Source: Prorocentrum cordatum
Lineage: Eukaryota; Sar; Dinophyceae; Prorocentrales; Prorocentraceae
Direction of reading: 5' to 3'
Assembly: GCA_963575745.1 (NCBI GenBank)
Contig: CAUYUJ010014184.1
Coordinates: forward strand, 152,001-216,000
Length of the DNA: 64,000 nt
Under the pieces are notes generated by a model that worked only from the letters and a program-made list of their open reading frames with translations, searched no databases and was not told the origin of the DNA. A program made the translations under genes and the position numbers. Of the stretch, positions 1-12,900 are shown piece by piece; position 1 is the stretch's first letter; every line of letters starts with the position of its first letter.

Positions 1-624
<624 letters not shown>

Positions 625-988
625 GGACAAGTAGGCGGACCAGGGTCCGTCCGCGAGGCGCACTGCGGTGCGACAACTCGCAAGCACTATTTGCGGCGGT
701 GCAGCCTTAAGATACGAGGGCGGGCTACAAAACCCCCTCCCCCGGCGCAGTGCGACTGACGCTACAGACGGCGGACAGACGATGAAGATCTCACCTGACA
801 GACCGCGTGAGGTAAAAGGCCCCAACAAGAAAGGCGACGTGCTGGCACGTGGCTAGGCGGCTTGGCGGACCGCCAGTTGGGCGCTTGGCCGCTAAGCGGC
901 GCGCAGTGACGGGGCACCCCCCGCCCCCACGCCCTGACACCGTGGACGCGGAGCCACACGTACACACGGGCAGGCAGAAAGGAGAGGA

Positions 989-3900
989 TCAGCGCGGGGC
1001 ACCAGGTGGAGCGCCGCGGAACGATGACAACATAGCTTGGATGTTGAGTGACGGCACGACACCATCGGGCGAGGTGGTGAGCAGCTCGGCGAAGGCTCGC
1101 CCAGCGCTGTGGAGGCGCTGGAGTAGAGGACCTTGACGAGCTTGGGCAGCGGCAAGGTCCGCGGCGAGAGCTAAGCACTTCTGCTGAAGGGCAGCCATAG
1201 CCTGGGACAGCTCGGTTTCACGGTCGGTGAGAGGTGGCTGCTCAGTGACATCCGCCGAGGATCTCGAGACAGAGGCGAGGTCCTCGGTACGCCTGTCCAG
1301 GTGGGCTAGCGGCGTGCGGGACCCTGAACGCTGACGTCCGTCACCGTTAAAAGGTGACTGGAGGGGCCGGCGCGACCCCAGGGCTGGAGCCGCTAGGGCC
1401 GCGCCCCGAGAGGTCAGGGGAGCCGCTTCCTCTCGCTCAGCAACGGAGGAAGCGTGGGTGGGGCACGAGGGCCTGTCTGGTTTAGTACCCTGCGGGGGGG
1501 CTGAAGCCGCCCCCGCGGGTCGCTGACGATGGGGAGGTGAAGTGGTATGCGCGGTGGGGCCAGTCGTGATGCCGTGCAAGGCCGCTGAGGTCGGTCGCGT
1601 AGAGGGTTGGTGACTCGGTGGGGCGGCATGGTCGGCAGCGTGTGGTGTCGGCGGTGCGTCCTCAATGCCACCCAATCCTCGGGGGGCACTCGGGTCGTGG
1701 TCGGCGTCCTGGCGGTGACCGATATCATCGTATGTGGGCGTTAACGCTCTTGGGGACGGCGTCGCAGTAGGGTTTGCGAGGTTTCCCGACGGGGCGGGGT
1801 TTTCGTTGGCTGGTCCGTCGTCCAAAGCGTCCGATCCCCCACCGAGGCTGAAAAGGTCATCGTCCTGCTCATCAGCGTCTTGAAAAGGAACGGCGTTGTC
1901 ATGTGGGTGGGCTGACGCACTCAATGGCGGAGTCGGGGGCGCCGTGCGGGTGCCCGCCGGGGCAGGGTTGGCGCTGGCTGACTCGTCGCCCAGGAAGTCC
2001 AAACCTCCACCAAAGCCGAACGGGTCGTCCTCCTGTTCGTCGAATAACCCCCGTTGGGCCTCGGCCCAGAGCTCGTCGGGGTTTTGTGGGATGTCTGGTC
2101 CAGCCGCGGGTGGAGCCTGGTCAGACAGCAGGGGATTTGGTTCCATTTTGTTTAGTTCTGCAGCAGTGAACCCAGCCCTGCGGTGTGGGAGAGGAAGAGT
2201 ACGATGTCTCCGCTCGTAGATGGCAACGGCGACTCCATGGAGCACGGTCGCTTGGCGGTGTCGTGCTTTGGCAGCTTCAACGATGTCGTCTGGGAGGTTA
2301 TGAGTACGTGCCGCCGCTGTGGCGAGGGCGTCAGCCTGACGATTGAACTCCTCCGCGATGGGCCCGATGAGCCCGAGGTCGATGCCCGTGTCGCCCTGGT
2401 GGCTAGCGACTTTCTCTACGCGGAACATGTTTGGCTTGGCCATGACACATCGGTGGACCTTTTCCCAGAACTCCACGTGCGTGCCCTGCGGAGGTGAGTG
2501 TCCGTCGATGATCCTTTGGAAGCCGTCGACCACCGCCTGGTTGTCCACGAAGACGTGTACGGGCCGTTCAGCACATGCCGTGAGGTGGACAATGGCGAGG
2601 GTCTCCGCAAGCTGTGCGTTCTGCGTGATGCCGTGAACGCGCGCACTGTAGTTCATGCGGTGGTCGATGCCGTAGTAGACGCCGTAGCCCGCTCTTGCAA
2701 GCAAAGGGATGGCTTGGTTGGTGCATGCACCGTCCGTGGCAGCGTAGACCCATGTCCAACCAGTGTCGTGGTCAAGGTAAGTGGTGTAGGAGTCCTGGGC
2801 TGAAGCCGCAGGATCTCCCTCAGGCGGGGGCCGCGGTATGGGTTGAGGTAGCGGGTCCCTCGCGAGGTCGGCTTGCAGATCGAGGAGGGCTGGGTCCTCA
2901 TCGAAGAGCCCGCAATGTCTTGTGTGCGGAGGAAGACGTGCCCACTGCTCGTCACTGATGAGGGTGGTGAGAGGGACTCTTTCACGGGCCCAGCACTTGC
3001 AGTCACGCACAGTGTGCTCCTGAGTTTCCTCTTCCTCATCACAGTAACGGCAAATAGGGCTGGGATCAGCGGACGTATTTGATCGAGAACGTCGCTGTTG
3101 GGTGTGGTCCCCGCCCGACAGGTAGTTTAAGAGGAGCGCCAGCTGCCATGCGTTGCATTTGGCAGCTCCTTTGGTGCGGGCGAGCCACGTGCTGGCGAAA
3201 AGGTCGAGGCCCTGTCTGACCGAAGCAAGGTGACCAAGGTCATGACGCCGTGGCTTGATTTTTCTGAGAAAGGCTCTGCGTTGCGAGGCGCGCAGCATGT
3301 GAAGGAAGGCGTTTTGGGGAAGGTTCAGCCAACTGATCTGACAGCCCCAGTCGTCGTACATGGTGCCAAATGTGGGCCAAGTCCAACGGAGCTGCTGAAG
3401 CGTCTGAACAAGTCGTCCAACAGGTCCTCCGCCAAAAAGGGTCTGGACATGGTGTTGGAGATCCCTGACGAGGCCGCAAAGAGTGGCGTCGCGGTTGACC
3501 TGTCGCCGCAGGCACAGGAAGACTTCACGCTGCATAATGGCGTCAATCTCCAGGGCGTGCCCTGGGACGCACACGGCCATGAGAGTCCAAAACTCGACCC
3601 ACCTGTTTCCCTTGGGGCGGATAGCCGCCTTAAGGGCATGGTTGTAGGCAGTTTTGACGGGGCCTGATGGGGCTTGGATGTCAGTGCCCGTGGTACAGAC
3701 GCTGGCAGCAAGGGAGCGGGCGTGCCGCGCCTTAATACGCATCGGAGATGGGAGCTTGCCAATACGCGGCAGGCGACTAGTCGCCCTGCGAACACGGGCG
3801 TCAGCGGTGGCCGTGAGGTTGAGCGCGGCTGGAGCCGGCGCTGCCTCGGCGTTGATGTAACTTCCGACGAGCTTGAAGGAGTCGACCACGCGTAAGGGCC

Positions 3901-6900
3901 GTTCCGCCAAGGTGAGCTGGGTAACGGCGGTGTGAAGCTCGTCAGTAAGCGCCCACCCCGCCACTTTTCCAGGATGAATGCGTTGACCAGAAAATCGATC
4001 AAACTTGGCGGTTTCATCAAGAGATTTCTGCAACTCGGGCGCGGTGTGGGTAGTGGAGTTGCTGTCGTCAACAAAAGTAGTGCTGAGTGACCGCGGCACG
4101 TAACGATGCTGTCTCTTGGTCCAGACGCACATGAGCAGCTTAATGTCGTCCAGGGACCAAGAGCTTCCCTGGAGGTGACCGTTTGTCCTGGCCAGTTCCT
4201 TAGAGTACGCACCGTTCATGCGGATGTAACGTTTGTGGCGCCTGTAGAAGTTTCTGCGGACAGTAACGATGTCTTGGGGACACCCCGCGTGAAGCGCGAG
4301 GTTAAGGCATATGTCCGTGATGAGATAGTCGAAACACTTCTGACGGTCCAGGGCAGCTCCAGCCAAGGGAAGGAGAAGGGCTCTGGCGTGTTCGATGCGA
4401 AGGGCGAGAGAAGTGCTGACGTCCCCAATGGTAGCTTTGGGGACAGCGCCAAAACTCGTGGCGTGGGTCCATCCTTTCCGCCATTCCGTGAGGCTGCGGT
4501 AAGCTGGTGCTTCCCACGCGTACATCCAAACGGAAAGCACCGAGAGAAGTCGTTGGTCCGTTGGGAGTTCGCCTCGGCCTTTTCGGAGGCACGGGTTTGG
4601 GACGTGGAGGAGGGGTTCTGGGATGGTGCCAGTGCGTTGCATAGCTCGTAGAACGCTGGCGAAGAGGCGAAGAATGTCGTCGGGAAGCTCCTTTGCCTCC
4701 TTAGTAGTCCAACCGTCCAGACCCCCCGCGCGTCTCGGTGAACGGGTGCGAATGAAGTGGATGAGTTGGTCGTCGGTGAGGTGGAAAGGGGTAGCTGGTG
4801 ATGGCGTAGGCAGCTCCTGTCGGTACTCGTCGTAGAAGTCGGCCCACGTCGGCATGGCTTCGGCATCATGTCCCGCACGTGCACGGTACCTGCCCAAGAT
4901 GGGCTCCCAGGTGTCGACCATGAGCTTCAGCATGTCCTTGATGTTAGCAACAATGGCGTTGGCAGGGAGGATGTCGGGGACTTGCGCAGGTGGTGGTTCA
5001 CGGGTGTGGTCTTCGTCGCTGTCCGTGTCGGGCGAACTACCGTCGCCGGGGCTGAAGCCGCCAGCTTCGGTGTCAGCGTCGCTGTCGTCCGTGCAAGCTT
5101 CGTCAGGTTTGAAGGCGTTGGTGTCGCAGTGGAGTTGCGTATCGTCAGGAGTGGTAGGCGTGCGGAGATACGCCGTGGGCGAGCTATCAGCAGCTCGTGC
5201 GTATATGGCCGCCTTTCGCCCGCTTGGCTCACGGACGCCCTCGGCCCATATCCTGATGCGTTCCGCCTTGGCACGGTTCGCGCGTCGCGCCAGCTCTAAG
5301 TCGAGATGTTGGATCAAAACGTCAAGGTGCTCCCCGTGCGGCACTGGCTCGTCTGGGGCCCAGGCCTCGGGGAATTCCAGGAGAACCGTGGGGCGCAGCT
5401 TGTGGCATAAGAGGCGGGCCGCGGCCCACGTGCAGTCGATGCGCTGCGCGAGGTACGGCGGAATAGCACGGCAATCAAGATGGTGGTGCTGTCCGATGAA
5501 ACGGAGCTCGCAGAGTTGCCGATGGAGCTTGCGCAGTCGGTTCATGTGAATCGTGGAAGCTCCGTAGGTGGGGAACGCGCGGGGGACAACCGGTCGATCC
5601 TCGAACGTAGGCGTGAGCCCGTGCATGGTGGGGGGCTTCTTTTTTGGTTGGTGGGGCGGTGGAGGTGGCAGATCGCGTAGACGGGTGAGATGGTACTCAT
5701 GACTGGCCTCGTTAGCCAGGGTGAACATGCGCTCCACGTCGTCTCGTGCGTCGGCCTGCTCCATGCGGTCCTGGTACCGCCCAGCGATGAGGGTCCCAAG
5801 TGCTTGCAGCTCGTGCCCCTCATGAACTCCATCGTCGGGCGGGTAGGGCGTAGGGGCAAGAAGACGTCGGGCCGTATGGTCGAGGCGACTGAGGTCAAGC
5901 GTGACCTGCAGGCCAACGTGAGACTTCGCAGGCAAGTCGCGAAGGTAGCAGAAGTCGGTGACAAGGGATCGCGCCGCCTGGTTGGCAATGATATAATCGA
6001 TGCGCGAAGTGCGGGGGCACTTGGTGACGCGGTCCCAATCAGGGATATTGCCATAGGTGTGCATGGTGTGATCTGGTGTGCCCTCAGCGACGTTGGACCA
6101 TCCGTGCTGCAACATGTGCAGAAGGTGTGGATTGTCGTCAATGTTCGTGTTGGCGTCCATGCAGATGAAGTAGGGTGCTGAGCCGACCCTAGCGGCGGCA
6201 CAGTCAGCGAGCCGAAAGAGAGCTGTGCTGTCTCCTCCAGCAATCCCGTAAAGGCTCGCTATGTAGATCCCCGCGGGCCCATGATTATTTCGTCGCCGCC
6301 TACGGCGGTGTTGAGTGCAGAGTGGGAGAAAGACCTCATGCCATCTTTTCTTGGCCTTGAGGGCGGCGATACAGGGCGCATTGTCGTCGACAGTGGAGTC
6401 GACGATGGCATCCTTAGAGAGAATGGCGACCCCTCCCGAGGCGCCAGTGTTGCCCACAACGGTGTGATCAGTGCCGCCGTGGGCAGCTCTGCGCTGGGCT
6501 CGCGCCAGATCAAGGTCAGGCCCAAGACTGGCGTGGTATCCACCGTGGAGAGGATTGGCGGCGCTGGTAGCGATGGCTTGCCTAGTCGGCTTGGCATGTC
6601 GGGTCTCCTGCAGTGCTATGACAGCGGCGTTGTGGTCGACACCAAGGGCGGTGATGGTTGGCCAGTTCGCTGAGAGACTGGTGATGTTAAGGCTGACGAG
6701 GTGTATGGAGCGACCTGGCCCGTCTCCATCGGTGGAACTGGGGTTTGCGCGCCCCGCACGGTGAAGGTCAGCTTGACCCTCGCCCCAGTAGGAGGCTTGG
6801 CCACAGTAGGAGCTCATGGCGTTGCTATGGGCTAGCTTGATCGGGGCTGAAGCCGCCGTCAGGCCAACCATATAGGAGGGACACGGTCGGCACTGCGCCA

Positions 6901-9900
6901 GGGGGGGTTCATAAATATTAGTAAAAATGTCACGAAAATTCCTCCTCACTCCTGTACTATAGGGGACGAGGGGAGGAGAAGTGAGACGGCAGCAGTGGGA
7001 GAGGGAGGCGACTCCTCGATCCATCCTGCCGAACACAAACACAAAAACGAGACAGCGGCGGCGGCCAGGCGCGGCGGCGGCACAACGCACGCGCATGTAC
7101 TGCGCACGCGCCACCGCTGGTCCCTCCTGCGGTGACACGCCCGCCCCGTCAGTGTCTTGATGAGCAGCATCTGGTGGAACGGCTCCAGCAGCACGATCGG
7201 AGGCCTGACGCTGGGCCTCGTCCATGCCCGCTGCCGTGAGGCCCACGTTGCGGACAGGGCTGATTCCCCGCGGGGCCGCAGCTGCCGCGGCAGCAGCCGA
7301 GGTGGCGGGGGCACCGCCCCGACTCTGAGGTGAGAGCGGTGAGCCCCCGCCAAAACCCGCCACAAGGTTCTTGACACGGTACTTGTTCTTGAACGGGTCG
7401 AAGGTTGGCGCCTCGTCGATGGGGACGATCACGCGGGTGGGCAGCTGCGGCTCGTGGTCCGTGGACGGCGTCGGCTCGAGGTCGACCTGGCTAGGGTCGA
7501 TGACGCTGGCTCCGAAGCGTGGCACCACTTCGGGGGGTCGGGCATCGGCCTGAGTCTCGCGAGGCGGCGAGCTCGTGGAGCTCCCTGGGGCCTTGCGTGA
7601 ACTGTGGCGGCTGCAGGTCCTGCTGCGCGGGACGCGCCCGCCCGTGTGACGGTCGCGTGGCGAAGTCGCCTGGGCATTAGCGCGCTCAGAATCCGCCCTG
7701 CTCGGGGATCGGATCGGCGCCGCGCAGGGTGATGGGCTGGGCTGGCGAGAGGCGCTTGTGCCGCCTTCCGCCGTGGCTGTGGCCTGGTCGGGGTCGGCCG
7801 CGTCTGGGCGGGGGCTGACGTGGTGGGCGCTTCCCTCGCTGTGCCTCGGGGAGGCGCTGCGATGCGCCTGGATGCGCGTGAGGACGAGCGGGGTGAGCGG
7901 CTGCCTCTCCCGCACAGGTGGGGCAGGTTTGGCCTGGGCAGGGCGCAGTGCTGCAGCTACATTTGGCGGGGGCGTGTGCTGGCGCGGTTGCCAAGCGCGC
8001 ACGTTCGCATCGCGCCATCCTTCGGGGCGCCCAGCCCTGCCACGGTTTGTTGCAGCCCCCTGGGCTGAAGCCGCAGGGGTTATCACTGCAGGCTGGTTGC
8101 TGGAGGGGCCCTCATGTCGGCCTGAGTAGAGGCCCCAGGCGCGCGTGGACCCTGGCACTGGCGAGGTGGCCCTTAGGGCATGTAGGGGTGCACGCGAGTA
8201 GCCGATGGCCGCTGGGTGAACCCTGGCGTTGGGGGCTTGGCCGTAGCTGGAGGCGGCTGCTCCAGCAGCCGCAGGCATGGCACCTATGGGACCACGGTGG
8301 TAGGCGGCAACCCCGTCGTAGGCCGTGTTACCGCCTGTCGGGACTCGCGCAGGGGAGCGGTAGCGTGGTGTGCCCTGCTGTCCTGCGTCACGTTGGTCCC
8401 GCTGCTGGATGCGCTGCTGGTGCTGTTGGTGGCGCTGCCAGTCGGCTCTCGAGAGGGGACGGGTGTCGGGGAGGATGGTGGGCACGTCGGGCCGCTGCCA
8501 GCCCCGATAGACGTGCTCGAAGGCGTGGTCAGGGTAGGTCTCCCCTACGGGTGAGTATCGTCGCACATACTCCGTGTAGTCGATGTTCTGCGGCTCTGAG
8601 ATCGCCGTAATGTTGATGGCCCGCTGGTGCGCTGGTCCGTAGAGGCAGAAACTACCACGGTTGCTGCGGTCGTGGTTTAGCTCAGCTTCGGTCGTGGCAC
8701 GGCTCACCATGGCGTCACAGAGTCGCATATCGTAGTCGAGAGCTTGAGGCCCAGGACCACCCTCGGCGTCCCAGTACAGTACCACATCTCGCCAGCGGGT
8801 GCGGGTCATGTGGGTGCGCTCGGCGATCAACTCGCAGACGGTCCTGACCGTGACACGATCCCTGTACATGTTGGTAATGGCTAGGGAGAAGGGTCGGCGG
8901 ACCGTCTTGTTGAAGGTGAGTTCCTCCTTGAGGGCCTGATGGGGGCTGAAGAGCACATAGCCTTCCCTCCAAAGCGGTTGGTCGGGGGAAGGTTCTTCGG
9001 GCATCCCCGTTCCTGTGAATCCAGGTGGCCGCGTTGTGCCGTCAGGCAATCCCTGCCTGGGGACACGCCGCGGCTGTGGTGGGAGGTACCATTGGCCCTG
9101 GTAGCCTGCTTGCCCTGGTTGTGGAGGTTCTCCCCCGGGGCCTGAAGGCGCTCGGGGGGGTTCCTTGAGGTCGTGGAGGGCTGGCGCGTTGCCGAATTGG
9201 CGGGCAAGGATGTGCGGCGGCATCCCTGTGGCACGGACGTCGAGCTGGTTGTGTGGCCTGGGAGGGTGGGGACACCTGCTGGACAGGCAGCATGTGTCAG
9301 AGTCCCTCTTATTGGTGCTGTATGCACACGTCCAACTGTTGCACGAGTAGTCCGTGGACCAGTCCATAAGTGTACGCAGTCCGCTGCGGCCGCAGTCTGG
9401 GCACGTTGGTTGGCCCGAGGTGCCAAGCTGTGTGTTGCGGCGAGCCGCGCAATATTGGCAGCATTGGAATCGACACTGTAGGCAAGACCAGCGTCCTGGT
9501 AAGGGCGGTAGCGCATGCTCGTTTGTGCCTGGGTCGTCTGGGTGGGGTCTCGGGCGATCCCACAAGGGCCAGACGTCAGCAAACCAGGATTGGCCTGTAG
9601 TGCGGACTACCTCGGCGGGGAGGCGTGCGTCCTCGGCATGGCACCTGATCCACTGGGGCCCCATATCCGCTGGTACCATGACGGTGCGCCAGGAGTCGTC
9701 CCCCTTAACGTGGACTTGGGTCGGTGCCCAGAGCTTAGTAGTGGTGTCGCCGTGATCATGATGGAGGATGACCCAGCCGTCACGCCCGTCCACCGTAGGG
9801 TCAATGACGCGGTAGCCCATGACTGTCGTCCCCCACGGTAAGTAGGCGCCATCGTGGTGATCACCAGGGTCGAGCCAGACCTCGATGCCAGGGGCGTTGA

Positions 9901-12900
9901 CACGGGACCGCACATCACGCACGTGGTAGGCGAGGACGTGGTAGGCAGTCGGCTCCTCCTCCGTCACAATGTGCTCCCACGTCTCGATGCCGCTGTTGTC
10001 GGAGGTGGAGTTCCCGTCGCTCTGTCGTGACGAGCGAGAGGCAGATCGTCGCGCACGGGCGCGGCCTCGGGCGAGGGCGGCGGCCGCGCTGATGAGGGAT
10101 GGCGTACGGCGTTCGTCGACTCCAGATGACGTCGATGAGGGGTCTGGACTGCGGGCTAAGGCTGTGCCTGACTTGTGCGTGCGTGGTGGGTCCGACGCGG
10201 CCCCAGGGCTGGAGCCGCTGGGGCGCGACCCGTGTGCGTCAGGGTGCCCCCGCACGGGGACAGCTTGCAAGCCCGTGTACACCAGGTCGATGAGTGGTTT
10301 CGGGTCCAGCTGGAGTATGTGGAGCGAGACGCGTGGTCGAGGCTGATTAGGGTCGTCCCTGGTGGCTGCTTCCGTGTCGTAGTGCTGTTTGGCCCATGCT
10401 CGCGCCGCTTCTGGCGAGTATAGCGCCTGCGGTGGTGGCCATGCTGCCGCGATGGTTGATCTGCGCCTGGTGCTAGCTTCCTGGTCGTGAGCTTCAGCCG
10501 CCTCACGGAGATCTGGATGATCGTAGCCAGCAATGTGGAGGGCGTGCGCGCAGTCACCCATGCCATAGGCGTGTGGGAGGGCACGGCACCTGGAAGCAGC
10601 TTCTGTGGGGGCACACCAGTCCATGCGGATGAGGAGGCTCAGGACCCGAGGGTAAATGAGGCGCGCTCCGTGGGCCTCCCCTTTCACGTAGTTGTGCCTG
10701 TTTTCCCCGCGCGGTGGTTGGGTGGCTTCGCACATCCAGAGTGCGATGGGTCCCCACGCGAGGGTGTCGTCTTCGAGGCTGTAGGGCGGGTGGGGCGGTA
10801 TCGCGTACCACGCGGCCAGCGAAGGGTGCACACTCACGTACGTGCGGCCAACGTTGGTGCCAGTTCGACCCTTCGTTTCACGGCGGGGGCCTGGCAAGAG
10901 GTGCCCTCCACAGGCAGCAAGACGGGCCGCAAGGTCGCCGCGGGTCCCATGCCAGAAAACAGTGGGCGCGTCGGTGGTGGGTTGACGGAGGTCCCACGTG
11001 AGGTATGGGAAAATTGTCTCGCCCGAGTTGCCGCCCGAGTCTTCCAGCACCCAAGTGAGGCGGTTCGGTGGCCTCTGCATGATGTCCGTCCACGGCCCCA
11101 GCACTTGGAGTGTTGGGTCGTGAGTGAATCGAGGGTGGTCGTGGAGTCGTAGAGCGTCTTTGATGTCCTCAGTGGACACGCCACTGTTCCCTAGCGCGAA
11201 GCCGTTTTGGTACAGGGCGTTAAGTATGCTCTTCGGCGGCTCGGGGACCGCTGGGTCACGCTGGATGGTGTTGCGTGGGTTGCGTGTCGGTGGCTTGAGG
11301 GCAGTGTAAGGCGTACCAGGGCCTGAAGGCGCCTGGGGCCTGTCAGGTGATGCATAGCGTGCTCGCCGTCGTGGTGGTTGGGTGTCCGCGTCGGAGGAGG
11401 AACCACGAGCGTCAGCATGTCGGAAGATGGACCACGGGCTGCCATGGGTGCGTTCTCTCGTTTCCCTTGGCTCGGTGTCGCTACCGTGTGCTGTGGCATC
11501 CTCGTTGGTCGGTAGGTTGCCGAATGTCGTGCCGTTCTTGGAGCCGTCTCGTGGCGTCGGGCTGGTCGATCTTGGTGTGACCGACGAGGCTCGCGATACG
11601 GCGGCTGTGACTTCCGCGATGGCGGCGGTAGTGGCGGTGGTGACGTCGGCGACTGCGGCGGCAACAGCTGCGGCGTAGTGTTCCTGTAGCAGCGGATGTC
11701 GGAGTGCGTGCACCTGCTGGTCGTCGTGTTCGTCGGCGAGCGTGCACGGCATTTTGTGTGTGGCCTCGTCCTTCGGCTTCCTGCTCGGTTGGCAGCAGCG
11801 GAGGCACCAGTGGGCAGTGGATGAGTCCAGGGCCCGCGCACATATGCGGGCGCCTACGTGTCCGACAGCTCCCTGGGCAAGGAGTTTGGCACCGACGAGT
11901 AGAAGACCACACACAACTCCACCCGTGGCTATGGCCCCTAGCTTGCCGCTGGCCCATTTAAGGACGCCCCCGAAGCCGCTCCCGACTGCAGTGGCTCCAC
12001 CCGAGACACCATCTCTGAGTTTGTCGCTGGTCCATTTGAGAGTGGCCCTCAATGTGGACGTGACATAGTATGTCGTTTTGCGTCGGAATATAGTGGACGC
12101 CGATGGGCCTGCTGCGGTCGCTTGGCGTCGTCGTCGTTGTCGGTAGCTGGGGTCTCGGCTCGGGGTCGGCAAGTATCCATCGATCTGGTCCTTGTACGGC
12201 ATTGCTATCGCGATGGCGTACGTGGCCACCAGGAGGCAGATGAGGCAGCCACAATGTCGTGATGCCGCTGAGCTGTGCTGGGGCTCGTGGGGACCGCTGG
12301 CATCTGGGTGCTCATCATCGATGGGGTCGTTGTCGATGTCGGCCTGCCAGTGGTCGATGGCACTGGGGTTGGAGTCAGTCACGTTGTCACCTCCTGCGGT
12401 CTGGGGATGTCCAGGTCTAGCCAGTGGTGCAGCGGGGCTGAAGCCGCCACTGCACGGCCTGGCATGAGCTGGCGAAGCAGTGGAATGGCTAGTCACATCA
12501 GCGGCAGTGACGCCTTCAGCGTCGTTAGGCCGCGCAGAAGGGTCGGCCTGATCTGAGGTGTGGGGCGCACTGCGTTGCCACGGGGCGAGCCCAGAGTGAG
12601 GCTCACTGTCGCGGTCACGCTGAGCCGAGTCGCCTGATGGTATCGTGCCGTCTCGATCCTGGATATCGATGTCGTCCTGGCTATCCTCCGACGCGTGGAA
12701 CGAGTCCATGGATGTATTGCCGATATCGCTGGCCGCGATGTGCTGGAGCAGCCATGATACGGGATCTTCTGCGGCCTGATCGGTGCCGTCCGTCGGCGCC
12801 GCAGCGAGCTCCGCCTCGACGAGCGGCAGCATGTCTGGCGGTTGGTGCAGGATAACATCAGCGAGGTACGCCATGGCGTCATGGTCGGGTGGAGGGAGAC

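Noticed and set aside
10484-10508. Hairpin CGTGAG...CTCACG around TTCAGCC in ORF2
   Set aside because: It resembles the hairpin family in composition but the core is displaced and inverted. Kept out as uncertain.
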